From: a bacterium | GTDB lineage: Bacteria; Bacillota; Bacilli; Lactobacillales; Streptococcaceae | DNA length: 32,151 nucleotides | Reading direction: 5' to 3' | NCBI GenBank assembly: GCA_905221095.1 | Contig: CAJNBV010000016.1 | Coordinates: forward strand, 1-32,151 | Position numbers and translations under genes: made by a program | In this document: positions 1 to 8,044 of the stretch, piece by piece | Layout: each line of letters begins with the position of its first letter | How positions within the stretch are numbered: the first letter of the stretch is position 1 | Notes under the pieces: generated by a model | The model's database searches: none | The model's input: the letters and a program-made list of their open reading frames with translations, nothing else | Told to the model about the DNA's origin: nothing

Positions 1-84
1 TTTCCACTGGTTTTTAGGATTTTTATCAGACTAACTTCCACTTGGATTAGCAGTGGAACTTAGTTTGGGAATTTACCTTTATTT

Positions 85-189
85 ATACTCAATGAAAATC
101 AAAGAGCAAACTAGGAAACTAGCCGCAGGCTGTACTTGAGTACGGCAAGGCGACGTTGACGTGGTTTGAATTTGATTTTCGAAGAGTAT
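85..189 (-). repeat. BOX element, short form (boxA-boxC, no boxB)
   Basis: The ends are near-inverted copies (ATACTCAATGAAAATC at the left, GATTTTCGAAGAGTAT at the right), and the interior holds the boxA core GGCAAGGCGACG. No 45-bp boxB unit is present. It lies downstream of rpsU. Bases 1-84 beside it hold only a 7-bp hairpin (TTCCACT/AGTGGAA, 36-58) and no gene I can recognise. Confidence 0.93.
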
Positions 190-190
190 T

Positions 191-219
191 AAAAGAAAAA
201 AGACTAGATTTCTCTAGCC
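191..219 (-). terminator. rpsU terminator
   Basis: Read on the minus strand, a 7-bp stem (GGCTAGA/TCTAGTC, one G-T pair) closes a GAAA tetraloop and is followed by a T-rich run. It starts 13 nt past the rpsU stop codon. Confidence 0.85.
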
Positions 220-231
220 TTTCATTTCTAA

Positions 232-408
232 TTAGAATTTTTTACGTTTACGAGCTGCTTCTGATTTACGTTTACGTTTTACAGAAGGTTTTTCATAGAA
301 TTCACGTTTGCGTGTTTCTTGAAGAGTACCAGCTTTAGTAACCGCACGTTTGAAACGACGAAGTGCGTCGTCAAGAGATTCATTCTTACGTACTACTGTT
401 TTAGACAT
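232..408 (-). CDS. rpsU: 30S ribosomal protein S21
   Basis: This is small ribosomal subunit protein bS21, which binds the 30S platform near the 3' end of 16S rRNA and helps translation initiation. The 58-residue product begins [20 protein letters not shown] and ends in an Arg/Lys-rich tail ([15 protein letters not shown]), both typical of Firmicute S21. An upstream in-frame ATG at 432 would add eight residues, but the GGGAG Shine-Dalgarno sequence lies within that extension and fits the ATG at 408. It is monocistronic or follows nagB by readthrough, since no strong terminator separates them. It also has its own promoter. Confidence 0.97.
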
Positions 409-442
409 TTTTTTCACTCCCTTCAAGTTCAAGATCTATTCT

Positions 443-471
443 ATTCTACACGTAAAAGGAATAATTGTCAA
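443..471 (-). promoter_or_regulatory. rpsU promoter
   Basis: On the minus strand TTGACA (471-466), a 17-bp spacer and TAGAAT (448-443) form a near-consensus sigma-A promoter, giving a leader of about 27 nt. Confidence 0.85.
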
Positions 472-546
472 GAAAAAATGCGGTTTAATTTTGATTTTTT
501 CTTCCATTTATACAAGAGTTGAAAGCGTTCAATAGAACATTGCTTT

Positions 547-1254
547 TTATTTTTCAAGCAAGCTAAGCGCTTCAGCATCTGCAATAATGGTCACATCAGG
601 GTGATTTTGCAGGCTACTTGCTGGTAGGTTCTCAGTCACTGGACCAGACACGGTGCCGGCAATGGCTTCTGCTTTTGATTCACCGTAAGCAAAGAGAATA
701 ATTGACTTAGCATCTAAGATGTTTTTAATCCCCATTGAAATGGCTTGAGTTGGGACATCTTCAATCTTGTCAAAGAAGCGAGCATTGGCTTCGATAGTAG
801 ACTGGTCAAGCTCTACAAGGTGAGTTTGACTGTCAAATGGAGTACCAGGCTCATTAAAGCCGATATGCCCATTGCGACCAATTCCCAAGATTTGCAGGTC
901 AACTGGATGGTCAGCCAAAATTTGATTGTAGCGTTCTACTTCAGTTTCAGCATGATCCTTAACCCCACGAGGCAAGAAACTTTCTTTAAATGGTTTTTGA
1001 TTGAACAAGTTCTCCTGCATGAAGTGGCGGTAAGACTGAGGATTGTCGCCATCAAGACCTACATATTCATCAAGGTTCACACTTGTTAGATTTGAAAAAT
1101 CAAGGTCACTTTCAACAATTTCCTTGTAAAATTCAAGTGGGCTGCTTCCTGTCGCAAGTCCCAATGTTTGAGCGCCATTAGCCAATTTTTCCTTCAAAAT
1201 CTCAAACGCAACTTTTCCACCTTCGACTTGGTTTTCAACTTTAATGACTTTCAT
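547..1254 (-). CDS. nagB: glucosamine-6-phosphate deaminase
   Basis: NagB converts glucosamine-6-phosphate and water to fructose-6-phosphate and ammonia, feeding amino sugars into glycolysis in the cytoplasm. The 235-residue length is normal for the short Gram-positive class. Visible active-site signatures are ATGSSP (about 35-40), NLDEYVGL with the base Asp62, and [14 protein letters not shown] (124-137) with His130 and Glu135. The Asn before Gly-His, where E. coli has Asp, is usual in Bacillus-type enzymes. The start is set by a GGAGG site 7-8 nt upstream. A palindromic operator sits inside the promoter, so amino-sugar control is likely. queA is divergent. Confidence 0.97.
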   Translation of the reverse strand: MKVIKVENQVEGGKVAFEILKEKLANGAQTLGLATGSSPLEFYKEIVESDLDFSNLTSVNLDEYVGLDGDNPQSYRHFMQENLFNQKPFKESFLPRGVKDHAETEVERYNQILADHPVDLQILGIGRNGHIGFNEPGTPFDSQTHLVELDQSTIEANARFFDKIEDVPTQAISMGIKNILDAKSIILFAYGESKAEAIAGTVSGPVTENLPASSLQNHPDVTIIADAEALSLLEK

Positions 1255-1283
1255 CTTTTCATCCTCCGTTTTAATCTATATTT

Positions 1284-1312
1284 ATTATATGGTATAGACC
1301 AATTTTTGTCAA
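1284..1312 (-). promoter_or_regulatory. nagB promoter with NagR-type operator
   Basis: Minus-strand TTGACA (1312-1307), 17-bp spacer, TATAAT (1289-1284): a consensus promoter. The spacer contains the palindrome TGGTCTATACCA (1301-1290), which matches the operator type of GntR-family NagR/DasR/YvoA regulators of amino-sugar genes. Occupancy would block RNA polymerase directly. A half-conserved CcpA-like sequence (TGAAAACGATTTAA, 1313-1326) lies just upstream but lacks the final CA. Confidence 0.85.
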
Positions 1313-1359
1313 GTGAAAACGATTTAATTTCTAAAAAAAGAGCGTCCAAACTTGAAACA

Positions 1360-1368
1360 TGTTATAAT
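1360..1368 (+). promoter_or_regulatory. queA promoter (extended -10)
   Basis: TGTTATAAT gives an extended -10 (TATAAT at 1363-1368). No good -35 is visible, as often tolerated with a TGn motif. Transcription would begin near 1375. Confidence 0.7.
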
Positions 1369-1404
1369 GGATAGGATTAGAACTTAGAAAGAATGATGAA
1401 TAAA

Positions 1405-2433
1405 ATGAATACAGCTGATTTTGATTTCCACTTGCCAGAAGAATTGATCGCCCAAACACCTCTTGAAAAACGAGATGCCTCTAAACTCCTCATCGTCAAT
1501 CGTGAGACGGGAGAAATGCAGGATAAACACTTCCACTCTATTATTGATATGCTGGAACCTGGTGATGCCCTTGTCATGAACGACACCCGAGTTCTCCCCG
1601 CCCGCCTCTATGGTCAAAAAGAGGAGACTGGAGGCCATGTGGAACTTCTACTCCTTAAAAACACTGCTGGAGATGAGTGGGAAGTTCTGGCTAAACCTGC
1701 CAAACGCCTCAAGGTCGGAACTCGTGTCAGCTTTGGTGATGGTCGTCTCAGCGCTGTCGTTACAGAAGAATTGACTCACGGGGGCCGTATTGTCCGCTTT
1801 GAATACCAAGGAATTTTCCTAGAAGTTTTGGAAAGTCTGGGAGAAATGCCGCTGCCTCCGTATATCCACGAAAAATTGGATGACCGTGAACGTTATCAAA
1901 CGGTCTACGCTAAGGAAAGTGGGTCTGCTGCTGCACCGACTGCTGGCCTGCACTTCACCAAAGAACTGCTGGCAGAAATCCAAGCCAAGGGGGTCCATCT
2001 GGTCTATCTGACTCTCCATGTCGGACTCGGAACCTTTAGACCTGTTTCTGTGGACAATCTAGACGAACACGAAATGCACTCAGAATTCTACCAGCTTTCT
2101 GAGGAAGCGGCTGCCACCCTTCGCTCTGTTAAGGAAAATGGTGGTCGTGTCATCGCTGTTGGAACCACTTCTATCCGCACCTTAGAGACTATTGGTTCCA
2201 AGTTTGATGGACAAATCCAAGCAGATTCTGGCTGGACCAATATCTTTATCAAACCTGGCTACGAATGGAAGGTTGTAGATGCCTTTTCAACCAATTTCCA
2301 CCTACCAAAATCAACTCTGGTCATGTTGGTTTCTGCCTTTGCAGGCCGTGAATTAGTCTTAGACGCTTATCACCATGCCATCCAAGAACACTACCGCTTC
2401 TTCAGTTTCGGTGATGCCATGTTTATCTATTAA
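1405..2433 (+). CDS. queA: tRNA preQ1(34) S-adenosylmethionine ribosyltransferase-isomerase
   Basis: QueA transfers and isomerises the ribosyl group of SAM onto 7-aminomethyl-7-deazaguanine in the wobble position of GUN-anticodon tRNAs, making epoxyqueuosine. The 342-residue protein shows the family's features: the N-terminus [29 protein letters not shown] (about 55-66), [10 protein letters not shown] (about 173-182), [10 protein letters not shown] and TTSIRTLE. Two in-frame ATGs lie at 1393 and 1396. I chose 1405 because homology in this family begins at MNTADFDF. The upstream ATGs have an AGAAAG sequence 4-6 nt away, so a 345-346-residue form cannot be excluded. It is a single gene ending at a shared bidirectional terminator. 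Confidence 0.96.
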   Translation: MNTADFDFHLPEELIAQTPLEKRDASKLLIVNRETGEMQDKHFHSIIDMLEPGDALVMNDTRVLPARLYGQKEETGGHVELLLLKNTAGDEWEVLAKPAKRLKVGTRVSFGDGRLSAVVTEELTHGGRIVRFEYQGIFLEVLESLGEMPLPPYIHEKLDDRERYQTVYAKESGSAAAPTAGLHFTKELLAEIQAKGVHLVYLTLHVGLGTFRPVSVDNLDEHEMHSEFYQLSEEAAATLRSVKENGGRVIAVGTTSIRTLETIGSKFDGQIQADSGWTNIFIKPGYEWKVVDAFSTNFHLPKSTLVMLVSAFAGRELVLDAYHHAIQEHYRFFSFGDAMFIY

Positions 2434-2446
2434 TTTACATAATCAA

Positions 2447-2491
2447 AAAACGCATATTATCAGGCAATAAAACCTTGATAGTATGCGTTTT
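2447..2491. terminator. bidirectional terminator between queA and the BrkB-like gene
   Basis: A 16-bp stem (AAAACGCATATTATCA paired with TGATAGTATGCGTTTT, one G-T pair) with T/A tails on both strands. It serves convergent queA (+) and the mnmL-to-brkB run (-). Confidence 0.9.
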
Positions 2492-2506
2492 GTTATGGAT
2501 AAAGAA

Positions 2507-3367
2507 TTAGTCTGTTCTCAAGCTCGTATCTTTCAAACTCTGAACACTGGCATTGATTACCGCGCCGACAATCAAAATCTTAGCGATGAGAATAAACCAG
2601 AACATCATGACCACCACAACGATGGAACTGAAAAAACGGACGTCCACGAGGTGATTAACATAGTTGTTGACATAGACTGAAAAGATATTGAGCAGTAAGA
2701 CCAAGGTCAACAAGACAAAAGTGCTACCTGGCAATACATGTCGAATTCGTCGCACCTTAACATTGGGCAAGAAATAATAAAGCATAACCAAGATGGCAAA
2801 AATCAAGGCATAGACCAAGGGTTCTGTTAGATCCTGCAGGTAATCAAAGAGAGGACTATCTGATTTCCAGTAGCTTTTGATGAGGTTGAGGAGCATGCGA
2901 CCAAAAACGCTCAGAAAGAGAGCAAGAGCAAAGAGAATCTGCAAGCCGAAACTGACAAATAAACTCATGAGCTGATGGGAAATCATTCCACGATTTTTGG
3001 CTACTCCGTAAGCTTTATTAAAGGCTTTCTGCAGAAAGTTCATGGATTTTGAAAAGGTCCAGAGGGCTGACAAAACCGCAAAACTCAACAAACCCGTTGA
3101 AGGTTGAGTCAGCACTTCTGTAATAATCTTTGCCACTACATCATAGACCGTATCTGGCAAAAATTCATTGACAACCTTCAGAAAATTAGAAACTGGAATC
3201 TGAAAATAGGGGAGGATATTGACTACTACCAAAAGCAGGGGAAAAATCGAAATCAACCAATAGTAGGCTACTGCGACACTTGTCAACTCACTATCTGATG
3301 CTTGATAATAATGCAAAAAAGCTTTTACTAAAGACCTGTCTATCAGCTCTTTCCACCACTTCTTCAT
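2507..3367 (-). CDS. YihY/BrkB (RNase BN-like) family inner membrane protein
   Basis: A 286-residue polytopic membrane protein of the YihY/virulence factor BrkB family, once misassigned as RNase BN. Its substrate is not established; transport or export roles are proposed for relatives. Six hydrophobic segments are visible, with the family signatures VAVAYYWLISIFPLL (N-terminal), ALWTFSKSMNFLQKAFNKAY in the middle, YYFLPNVKV, and ILIVGAVINA near the C-terminus. A GTG at 3382 gives five more residues, but the AGGAG that would start the ATG at 3367 lies inside that extension, so 3367 is preferred. It is the last gene of the minus-strand run, 27 nt after the antiporter gene, and ends at a strong terminator. 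Confidence 0.93.
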   Translation of the reverse strand: MKKWWKELIDRSLVKAFLHYYQASDSELTSVAVAYYWLISIFPLLLVVVNILPYFQIPVSNFLKVVNEFLPDTVYDVVAKIITEVLTQPSTGLLSFAVLSALWTFSKSMNFLQKAFNKAYGVAKNRGMISHQLMSLFVSFGLQILFALALFLSVFGRMLLNLIKSYWKSDSPLFDYLQDLTEPLVYALIFAILVMLYYFLPNVKVRRIRHVLPGSTFVLLTLVLLLNIFSVYVNNYVNHLVDVRFFSSIVVVVMMFWFILIAKILIVGAVINASVQSLKDTSLRTD

Positions 3368-3394
3368 GTCACACTCCTTCACTTACAATCTTGA

Positions 3395-5449
3395 TTAATT
3401 TCTTCTTACCAATTCCACCATATCATAAGGCAGGGTATTGGCAGCTTCCTTTAGAGAATAGTTCTCTAAGTTATTTACATTTTGCCGTAACTTCTTGGCA
3501 TACTTGGTCGTAATCAATCGTTTTTCTTCGTATTCGAAAATCAATTTACGCTCTAGATAATAGCCTCTCAGCATTTCATCGATATTGTTGGGCTTGACAC
3601 GATTGATAACCCGTTCGACAAAGGCACCACTGGTGATGATAGCTGTTTCTCGAAGCCGAGAATCCTGCATAAAGCTGATTAAAGAGCTCTTATAAACCCC
3701 TTTTAGGTTCTCCAAACTTTCGATAATCATCTCTGTATTTTCTAGATAAAGCTCTGCGATTTGGTCATAGTCAAGGGCTCTAAGTTTCTGTGATTCTTCA
3801 TTTTTCCAACTGCGGAAGGTCTTGCCAAAGGTAAAGACTTCGTGAAGGAGAAAACGTAGAATCCTCAAGGAAACAAGGAAGTAATAGGTCAACCGTGAAG
3901 CAAACTTGCGATTGATACCTTGTTCCATGTTTTTCAGATAACGTTGGTAAACTCGATAAGCACGCTCACTCATCTTACCTTCTTCATAAGCCTGTTCCAA
4001 TCCGTCACTTTCAATACTGAGGATGAGAAGTTTTAAGGCCTCCCAGTCTTCTTGAGCCCCCTTATTTTCTTGACTCAGGATGAGATTTTCAATACGTCCA
4101 TGGTAATTATCAATAGCCGCATAGAGGGGAAGTTTATTTCTGGTATCTTCCAACTCTTTTTCCAACTCTATCGTTACATCGTTCAAAATGGCGATATGCA
4201 TGAGATAGTCCTTGCTTTCTTCCTGTTCATCAGAAAGATAAGGCAAGACCAAGAGACCTGTTAAAAAGCTGACAAGCGTCACACCTGCAACAAGGAAAAG
4301 CAAGATTGGATATTCCTGCTCTAAATCACTTGGTATCAGAAGAATCGTAGCAATCGACACCGTTCCCTTGACACCTGAGAAGGTCAAGAGAAGCATATCC
4401 TTCATATACTTATTCAATTTTTTCTTGAGGCGTCGGGTCCTATAAGCATAATAGCCATAGATCATGACAAAACGAATGGCAAAGAGGACAAAGGTCAGGG
4501 CGACAAGAGATACCAGCAAGAGTAGAGGATTATAGATTGGATTGGTCAAGATAGGTTCTGCTATCATTTCCAACTCTATTCCCAAAATCACAAAGACAGA
4601 ACCGTTGAGCATAAAGGTCACTGTATGCCAGACTGTCTCGGTCACTGTATCCACTTGGGCTTCGAGAAGCGTGATTTTCTTAAAACGACTTGCCTTTAAA
4701 ATCCCCGCAACTACAACGGCAATAATCCCTGAAACGTGTACTTCTTCTGCTAAAAAGAAGGTCACCAGAGGCAAACTCAATTCTAATAAAAGTTCGCTGG
4801 CAATATCCGTTGCGCGTACACTTAACAAAAAAGTATGGAGGAAACGATTGGTCATGGCTGTTAAAAAGCCAATCAGAAAACCGCCTAGAATTGAAAAGAT
4901 GAGCGAGCTACCAGCTTGTCCAAGGGAAAAGGCTCCTGTTGTCCAAGCCGCCAAGGCAACTTGAAAGGCTACCAAGCCAGAGGCATCATTCAAGAGTCCT
5001 TCACCTTTGAGGATATTGGACACGCGCTTAGGAAAGCTAAAACGCTCCGAAAGAGAGGCAAAGGCCACCAAGTCCGTAGGCCCAAGGGCAGCCCCAACAG
5101 CCAAGCAAGCCGCCAAGGGAAGGCTGAGCCAAAAAAGATGGGCCAAGCCACCCAAACTCAGAGTCGAGATAAAAATCACTGGAAATATGAGGTAAACAAT
5201 GATTCGCCAGTGTTTTAAAATAGCCGTAATATCCGCTTCCTCAGACTCTCGGAAAAGCAAGGGCCCGATAACCAGGGCCAAAAACAACTCCGTATTGAGG
5301 TGAAAGTCGGTATTGGGTAAAAAGAGACCAATCACAATTCCCAAAAGAATTTGCACCAAAGGGAGAGGCAAAAAGGGCAGGAGCTTATTGGTTGTACTTG
5401 AGACAATCAAGACCAGTAAAAATAGGATGAGGTAAATCAGTAATTCCAC
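3395..5449 (-). CDS. cation:proton antiporter, CPA1 (NhaP/NHE) family
   Basis: A 684-residue membrane protein predicted to exchange cytoplasmic Na+ or K+ for protons. The first ~400 residues form 10-12 hydrophobic helices with CPA1 signatures: GAALGPTDLVA (about 123-133), GEGLLNDASGLVAF (about 149-162, with the ion-binding Asn-Asp pair) and FSGVKGTVSIA (about 355-365). The remaining ~280 residues are hydrophilic and helical, a cytoplasmic regulatory tail that is long but usual for streptococcal members. Translation starts at GTG (5449) preceded by AAGGAGG. It sits 11 nt after the small orf and 27 nt before the BrkB-like gene, within one apparent transcript. The transported ion cannot be read from sequence. 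Confidence 0.93.
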   Translation of the reverse strand: MELLIYLILFLLVLIVSSTTNKLLPFLPLPLVQILLGIVIGLFLPNTDFHLNTELFLALVIGPLLFRESEEADITAILKHWRIIVYLIFPVIFISTLSLGGLAHLFWLSLPLAACLAVGAALGPTDLVAFASLSERFSFPKRVSNILKGEGLLNDASGLVAFQVALAAWTTGAFSLGQAGSSLIFSILGGFLIGFLTAMTNRFLHTFLLSVRATDIASELLLELSLPLVTFFLAEEVHVSGIIAVVVAGILKASRFKKITLLEAQVDTVTETVWHTVTFMLNGSVFVILGIELEMIAEPILTNPIYNPLLLLVSLVALTFVLFAIRFVMIYGYYAYRTRRLKKKLNKYMKDMLLLTFSGVKGTVSIATILLIPSDLEQEYPILLFLVAGVTLVSFLTGLLVLPYLSDEQEESKDYLMHIAILNDVTIELEKELEDTRNKLPLYAAIDNYHGRIENLILSQENKGAQEDWEALKLLILSIESDGLEQAYEEGKMSERAYRVYQRYLKNMEQGINRKFASRLTYYFLVSLRILRFLLHEVFTFGKTFRSWKNEESQKLRALDYDQIAELYLENTEMIIESLENLKGVYKSSLISFMQDSRLRETAIITSGAFVERVINRVKPNNIDEMLRGYYLERKLIFEYEEKRLITTKYAKKLRQNVNNLENYSLKEAANTLPYDMVELVRRN

Positions 5450-5460
5450 GCACGTCCTCC

Positions 5461-5715
5461 TTAATCTTTTTTACAACAGGATTCAAATATCTCCTTCTGC
5501 TCTTTGATTTTTTGGTCAATCTTGGAACAGTCTTTGTGCTCAATTTTTCTCTGACACCGTTCCATCTCAAGAGCAACTAATTTTTTCTTGATTTTAAGCA
5601 TTTTTTTGCTCATATGCGCTTGGTCTAGCACGCCCACCGCTCGTTCGTGGTGGGTTGATTCAACAAAATTCTGGCGCATGGCATCCAGCTTTTCACGTAG
5701 GTATTGTTTATCCAT
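5461..5715 (-). CDS. small conserved-looking protein of unknown function
   Basis: An 84-residue, highly charged protein that I do not recognise. The N-terminal half is helical (starts MDKQYLREKLDAMRQNF). The C-terminal half contains four cysteines (CQRK..., KDCSK, and a terminal CC pair) that could bind metal or form disulfides. No signal peptide or membrane segment is seen. It overlaps the end of mnmM by 8 bp, has an AGAGAG ribosome-binding site, and is 11 nt ahead of the antiporter, so it is translated as part of the same operon. The tight packing supports a real gene. Confidence 0.8.
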   Translation of the reverse strand: MDKQYLREKLDAMRQNFVESTHHERAVGVLDQAHMSKKMLKIKKKLVALEMERCQRKIEHKDCSKIDQKIKEQKEIFESCCKKD

Positions 5716-6265
5716 GTCTATATCTCTCTAATTTTTCAATCATTACTAAAAATGGTGGGTTGTTGACTTGGTTTAAAGTTCGGTAAATGGCAACTGTGTA
5801 CTCTTGTTGGTTCAACTGGCTAACAAAATCCAAGACAGCATCTTTCTCGATGTCGCCTCCTTCATGACCATAGTAGATCATGATAGCAATCCGTCCACCT
5901 TTGACAAGTAAGCCACACAGCTTTTCTAATGCTTCAATAGTCGTCTGAGGTTGGGTAATGACTGACTTATCAGCTGATGGCAAATAGCCCAGATTAAAAA
6001 TCCCTGCCTTGGCTTCTGTCACAAACTGGTCCAGTGTCTCATGACCTTGCAAGATTAACTGGGCATTTGTCATTCCAGCTTGGTTCAAACGCTCTTGCGT
6101 CTTTTCCAAGGCTTGTTCCTGAATATCAAAGGCATAGACTTGCTTGGCTAGCTTGGACAGAAAAAGCGTGTCATGGCCATTTCCCATAGTCGCATCCACT
6201 ACTATATCCTCTTTTGTAACTACTTCAGCCAAAAAATCATGTGCCATTTCAAGTGGTCTTTTCAT
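5708..6265 (-). CDS. mnmM: tRNA 5-(aminomethyl)-2-thiouridine methyltransferase (YtqB family)
   Basis: MnmM methylates nm5s2U at the wobble position of tRNAs to mnm5s2U, replacing the MnmC methylase that Gram-positives lack. The 185-residue class I methyltransferase has the SAM-binding loop VVDATMGNGHDTLF (about 20-33), an acidic ribose-binding strand (AFDIQ), FNLGYLPSADK (about 92-102) and a C-terminal NNPPFLVMIEK, all typical of YtqB. The ATG at 6265 has AGGAG 7 nt upstream; a TTG two codons earlier is too close to it. It overlaps mnmL by 17 bp. The mnmL-mnmM pairing is the known arrangement in Bacilli and strongly supports the assignment. Confidence 0.93.
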   Translation of the reverse strand: MKRPLEMAHDFLAEVVTKEDIVVDATMGNGHDTLFLSKLAKQVYAFDIQEQALEKTQERLNQAGMTNAQLILQGHETLDQFVTEAKAGIFNLGYLPSADKSVITQPQTTIEALEKLCGLLVKGGRIAIMIYYGHEGGDIEKDAVLDFVSQLNQQEYTVAIYRTLNQVNNPPFLVMIEKLERYRHG

Positions 6266-7196
6266 TTTCAAACTCCTGTTTTACAGCCTTGCATCCTTGA
6301 ACGCTTCCACGACGTCGCATCTCCATCTCAATGCTGTTGAGGACTTCCCATTTATTGAGGCTCCACATAGGCCCAATCAGCATATCCCTAGGTGCATCTC
6401 CTGTGATTCTATGGATGACAATATGCTTGGGAATGATCTCCAATTGGTCACAGATGACCTTGACATATTCGTCCTGACTCATCAACTGTAAACGTCCTTC
6501 GTGATAATCTCGTTGCATACGAGTATTTGTCATAAGGTGAAGCAAGTGTAGTTTAATCCCTTGAATATCATTGTCCGTAACACAGCGGCGGACATTTTCA
6601 ATCATCATCTCATGGGTTTCACCAGGCAAACCATTAATAAGATGGGAAACAATCTCAATTTTTGGATACTTTCTCAAACGCTTGACCGTTTCCACGTACA
6701 ACTCATAGGAGTGGGCACGGTTAATCAGATCAGAGGTTGTTTCATAAGTAGTCTGCAAGCCCAATTCAACCGTCACATGCATTCGCTCCGACAACTCAGC
6801 CAAATATTCGATGGTTTCGTCTGGTAAACAGTCTGGGCGCGTTCCGATATTGATGCCTACTACACCTGGCTCATTGATAGCCTGCTCATAGCGCTCTCGA
6901 ATGACTTCCACCTTTTCATGGGTGTTGGTAAAATTTTGAAAATAAACCAGATACTTCTGAACATCCGGCCACTTACGGTGCATAAAATCAATTTCCTTAT
7001 AAAATTGCTCACGAATAGGCGCGTCCGGTGCTACGATAGCATCTCCAGAACCTGAAACCGTACAAAAAGTACAACCTCCATGAGCCACAGTTCCATCACG
7101 ATTGGGACAGTCAAACCCCGCATCAATAGGGACTTTAAAGGTCTTTTCTCCAAATAGTTTTCGATAATAATCATTCAAGGTATTATAAGATTTCAT
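6249..7196 (-). CDS. mnmL: radical SAM protein MnmL (YtqA/TIGR01212 family), tRNA wobble uridine modification
   Basis: MnmL is the radical SAM enzyme reported to act with MnmM in making mnm5s2U from cmnm5s2U in Bacilli that lack MnmC. The 315-residue protein begins MKSYNTLNDYYRKLFGEK and carries the cluster-binding cysteines in FDCPNRDGTVAHGGCTFC (spaced C-x10-C-x2-C, unlike the canonical CxxxCxxC), then NIGTRPDCLPDE, VELGLQT and HLINGLPGETHEMM. Upstream in-frame ATGs at 7205 and 7220 exist, but none has a ribosome-binding site. A consensus -10 ends 8 nt before the ATG at 7196, so that ATG is probably the 5' end of the transcript. It heads the run mnmL-mnmM-orf-antiporter-brkB. Confidence 0.92.
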   Translation of the reverse strand: MKSYNTLNDYYRKLFGEKTFKVPIDAGFDCPNRDGTVAHGGCTFCTVSGSGDAIVAPDAPIREQFYKEIDFMHRKWPDVQKYLVYFQNFTNTHEKVEVIRERYEQAINEPGVVGINIGTRPDCLPDETIEYLAELSERMHVTVELGLQTTYETTSDLINRAHSYELYVETVKRLRKYPKIEIVSHLINGLPGETHEMMIENVRRCVTDNDIQGIKLHLLHLMTNTRMQRDYHEGRLQLMSQDEYVKVICDQLEIIPKHIVIHRITGDAPRDMLIGPMWSLNKWEVLNSIEMEMRRRGSVQGCKAVKQEFENEKTT

Positions 7197-7203
7197 AACT
7201 TTC

Positions 7204-7232
7204 ATTATAACAAAAAACATCTACAATCTCAA
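7204..7232 (-). promoter_or_regulatory. mnmL operon promoter, predicting a leaderless mRNA
   Basis: Minus-strand TTGAGA (7232-7227), 17-bp spacer, TATAAT (7209-7204). The ATG at 7196 falls 8 nt past the -10, i.e. at the expected transcription start. Confidence 0.7.
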
Positions 7233-7287
7233 AAGCCTGACTTTCCTATAAATTCCTCTGTTTCTCGTTTCCATTAGCCTTTTTTTA

Positions 7288-7296
7288 TGATACAAT
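7288..7296 (+). promoter_or_regulatory. promoter of the DUF3397 gene (extended -10), predicting a leaderless mRNA
   Basis: TGATACAAT forms an extended -10 (TACAAT at 7291-7296). The expected start, 7 nt downstream, coincides with the ATG at 7303. No ribosome-binding site is seen before any of the candidate starts at 7297, 7303 and 7312. Confidence 0.6.
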
Positions 7297-7302
7297 ATGG
7301 GT

Positions 7303-7656
7303 ATGATTTTAATGAAATTAGCATCTATTTTATTATTGATACTGACTTTAGTAGTCTGCATTATCATAACCAAACTTTTTAGATTAAAAAAACTAGGACG
7401 AAACTTTGCGGATTTGGCTTTTCCAGTCTTGGTGTTTGAGTACTACCTGATCACAGCTAAAACCTTTACCCATAATTTCCTCCCTAGACTAGGCCTAGCC
7501 CTCTCAGTCCTAGCCATTATTCTCGTTTTTTTCTTCCTTTTGAAAAAACGCAGCTTTTACTATCCTAAATTCATCAAATTCTTCTGGCGTGCAGGATTCT
7601 TATTAACCCTTGTCATGTATATTGAGATGATTGTTGAATTGATGGCTCAGAAATAA
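7303..7656 (+). CDS. DUF3397 family membrane protein
   Basis: A 117-residue protein with four hydrophobic segments (roughly 4-22, 35-53, 62-79, 94-112) separated by short basic loops, matching the length and layout of DUF3397, a Firmicute membrane family of unknown function. The start is uncertain (7297, 7303 or 7312). I place it at 7303 because the extended -10 upstream would start transcription there. The gene is divergent from the mnmL operon and ends at a hairpin terminator. Confidence 0.85.
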   Translation: MILMKLASILLLILTLVVCIIITKLFRLKKLGRNFADLAFPVLVFEYYLITAKTFTHNFLPRLGLALSVLAIILVFFFLLKKRSFYYPKFIKFFWRAGFLLTLVMYIEMIVELMAQK

Positions 7657-7668
7657 AAAACTAAATCG

Positions 7669-7712
7669 AAAACACCTCAATCAAACTAAAATACAATGAT
7701 TGAAGTGTTTTT
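7669..7712 (+). terminator. terminator of the DUF3397 gene
   Basis: A 15-bp stem (AAAACACCTCAATCA with TGATTGAAGTGTTTT, one mismatch) followed by TTTTTCTTT. It starts 12 nt after the stop and may also serve the minus-strand gene at 7736. Confidence 0.85.
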
Positions 7713-7735
7713 CTTTATATCTTTTTCAATAATTC

Positions 7736-8044
7736 CTATTTACTTTCTTTATCAGGAAATAGATAACCAATACCTACACAAGCCAGCACACCTGCTCCAA
7801 TGACCAAACCACTTGAAATTGGCAAAAGATCCAAAATTGCATTTGCGATGATAAAGGCAATAATCAAACACATCAGACTAGCCTTGTAATCCTTTTTCAA
7901 AAGATTCTCTAGAGTGAAAAAGAGGAACAATCCAACCGGAATCAATGACCAGAGGTTAATGTCCAAACTTGGCCAGCCAACAGAACCAAAATACACTACT
8001 ATCGCTGCTGCTACTAAAAAGACAATCCCCAATAATTTTTTCAT
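7736..8044 (-). CDS. small membrane protein with a LiaF-like N-terminal region
   Basis: A 102-residue protein made almost wholly of hydrophobic segments (about 3-21, 30-46, 55-72, 75-93) and ending in a charged tail (FPDKESK). The pattern of a first helix, a short SLDINLWSLIPVGLFL hairpin and a second pair resembles the membrane part of LiaF/DUF5668-type proteins, but I cannot place it firmly. It has a GGAG site before the ATG and its own extended -10 promoter. It is probably monocistronic and lies at the boundary between the housekeeping block and the AT-rich island. Confidence 0.8.
   Translation of the reverse strand: MKKLLGIVFLVAAAIVVYFGSVGWPSLDINLWSLIPVGLFLFFTLENLLKKDYKASLMCLIIAFIIANAILDLLPISSGLVIGAGVLACVGIGYLFPDKESK

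Noticed and set aside
156..535. Plus-strand frames overlapping rpsU and the BOX element
   Set aside because: They are shadows of rpsU and of the BOX repeat, without start signals.
513..546. nagB terminator
   Set aside because: Only a short GTTC/GAAC pairing is present without a proper T run, so I do not call one.
1313..1326. CcpA (cre) site upstream of nagB
   Set aside because: TGAAAACGATTTAA matches only part of the consensus and lacks the closing CA; noted but not called.
3368..3382. GTG start five codons upstream for the BrkB-like gene
   Set aside because: The AGGAG site needed for initiation lies inside that extension and fits the ATG at 3367.
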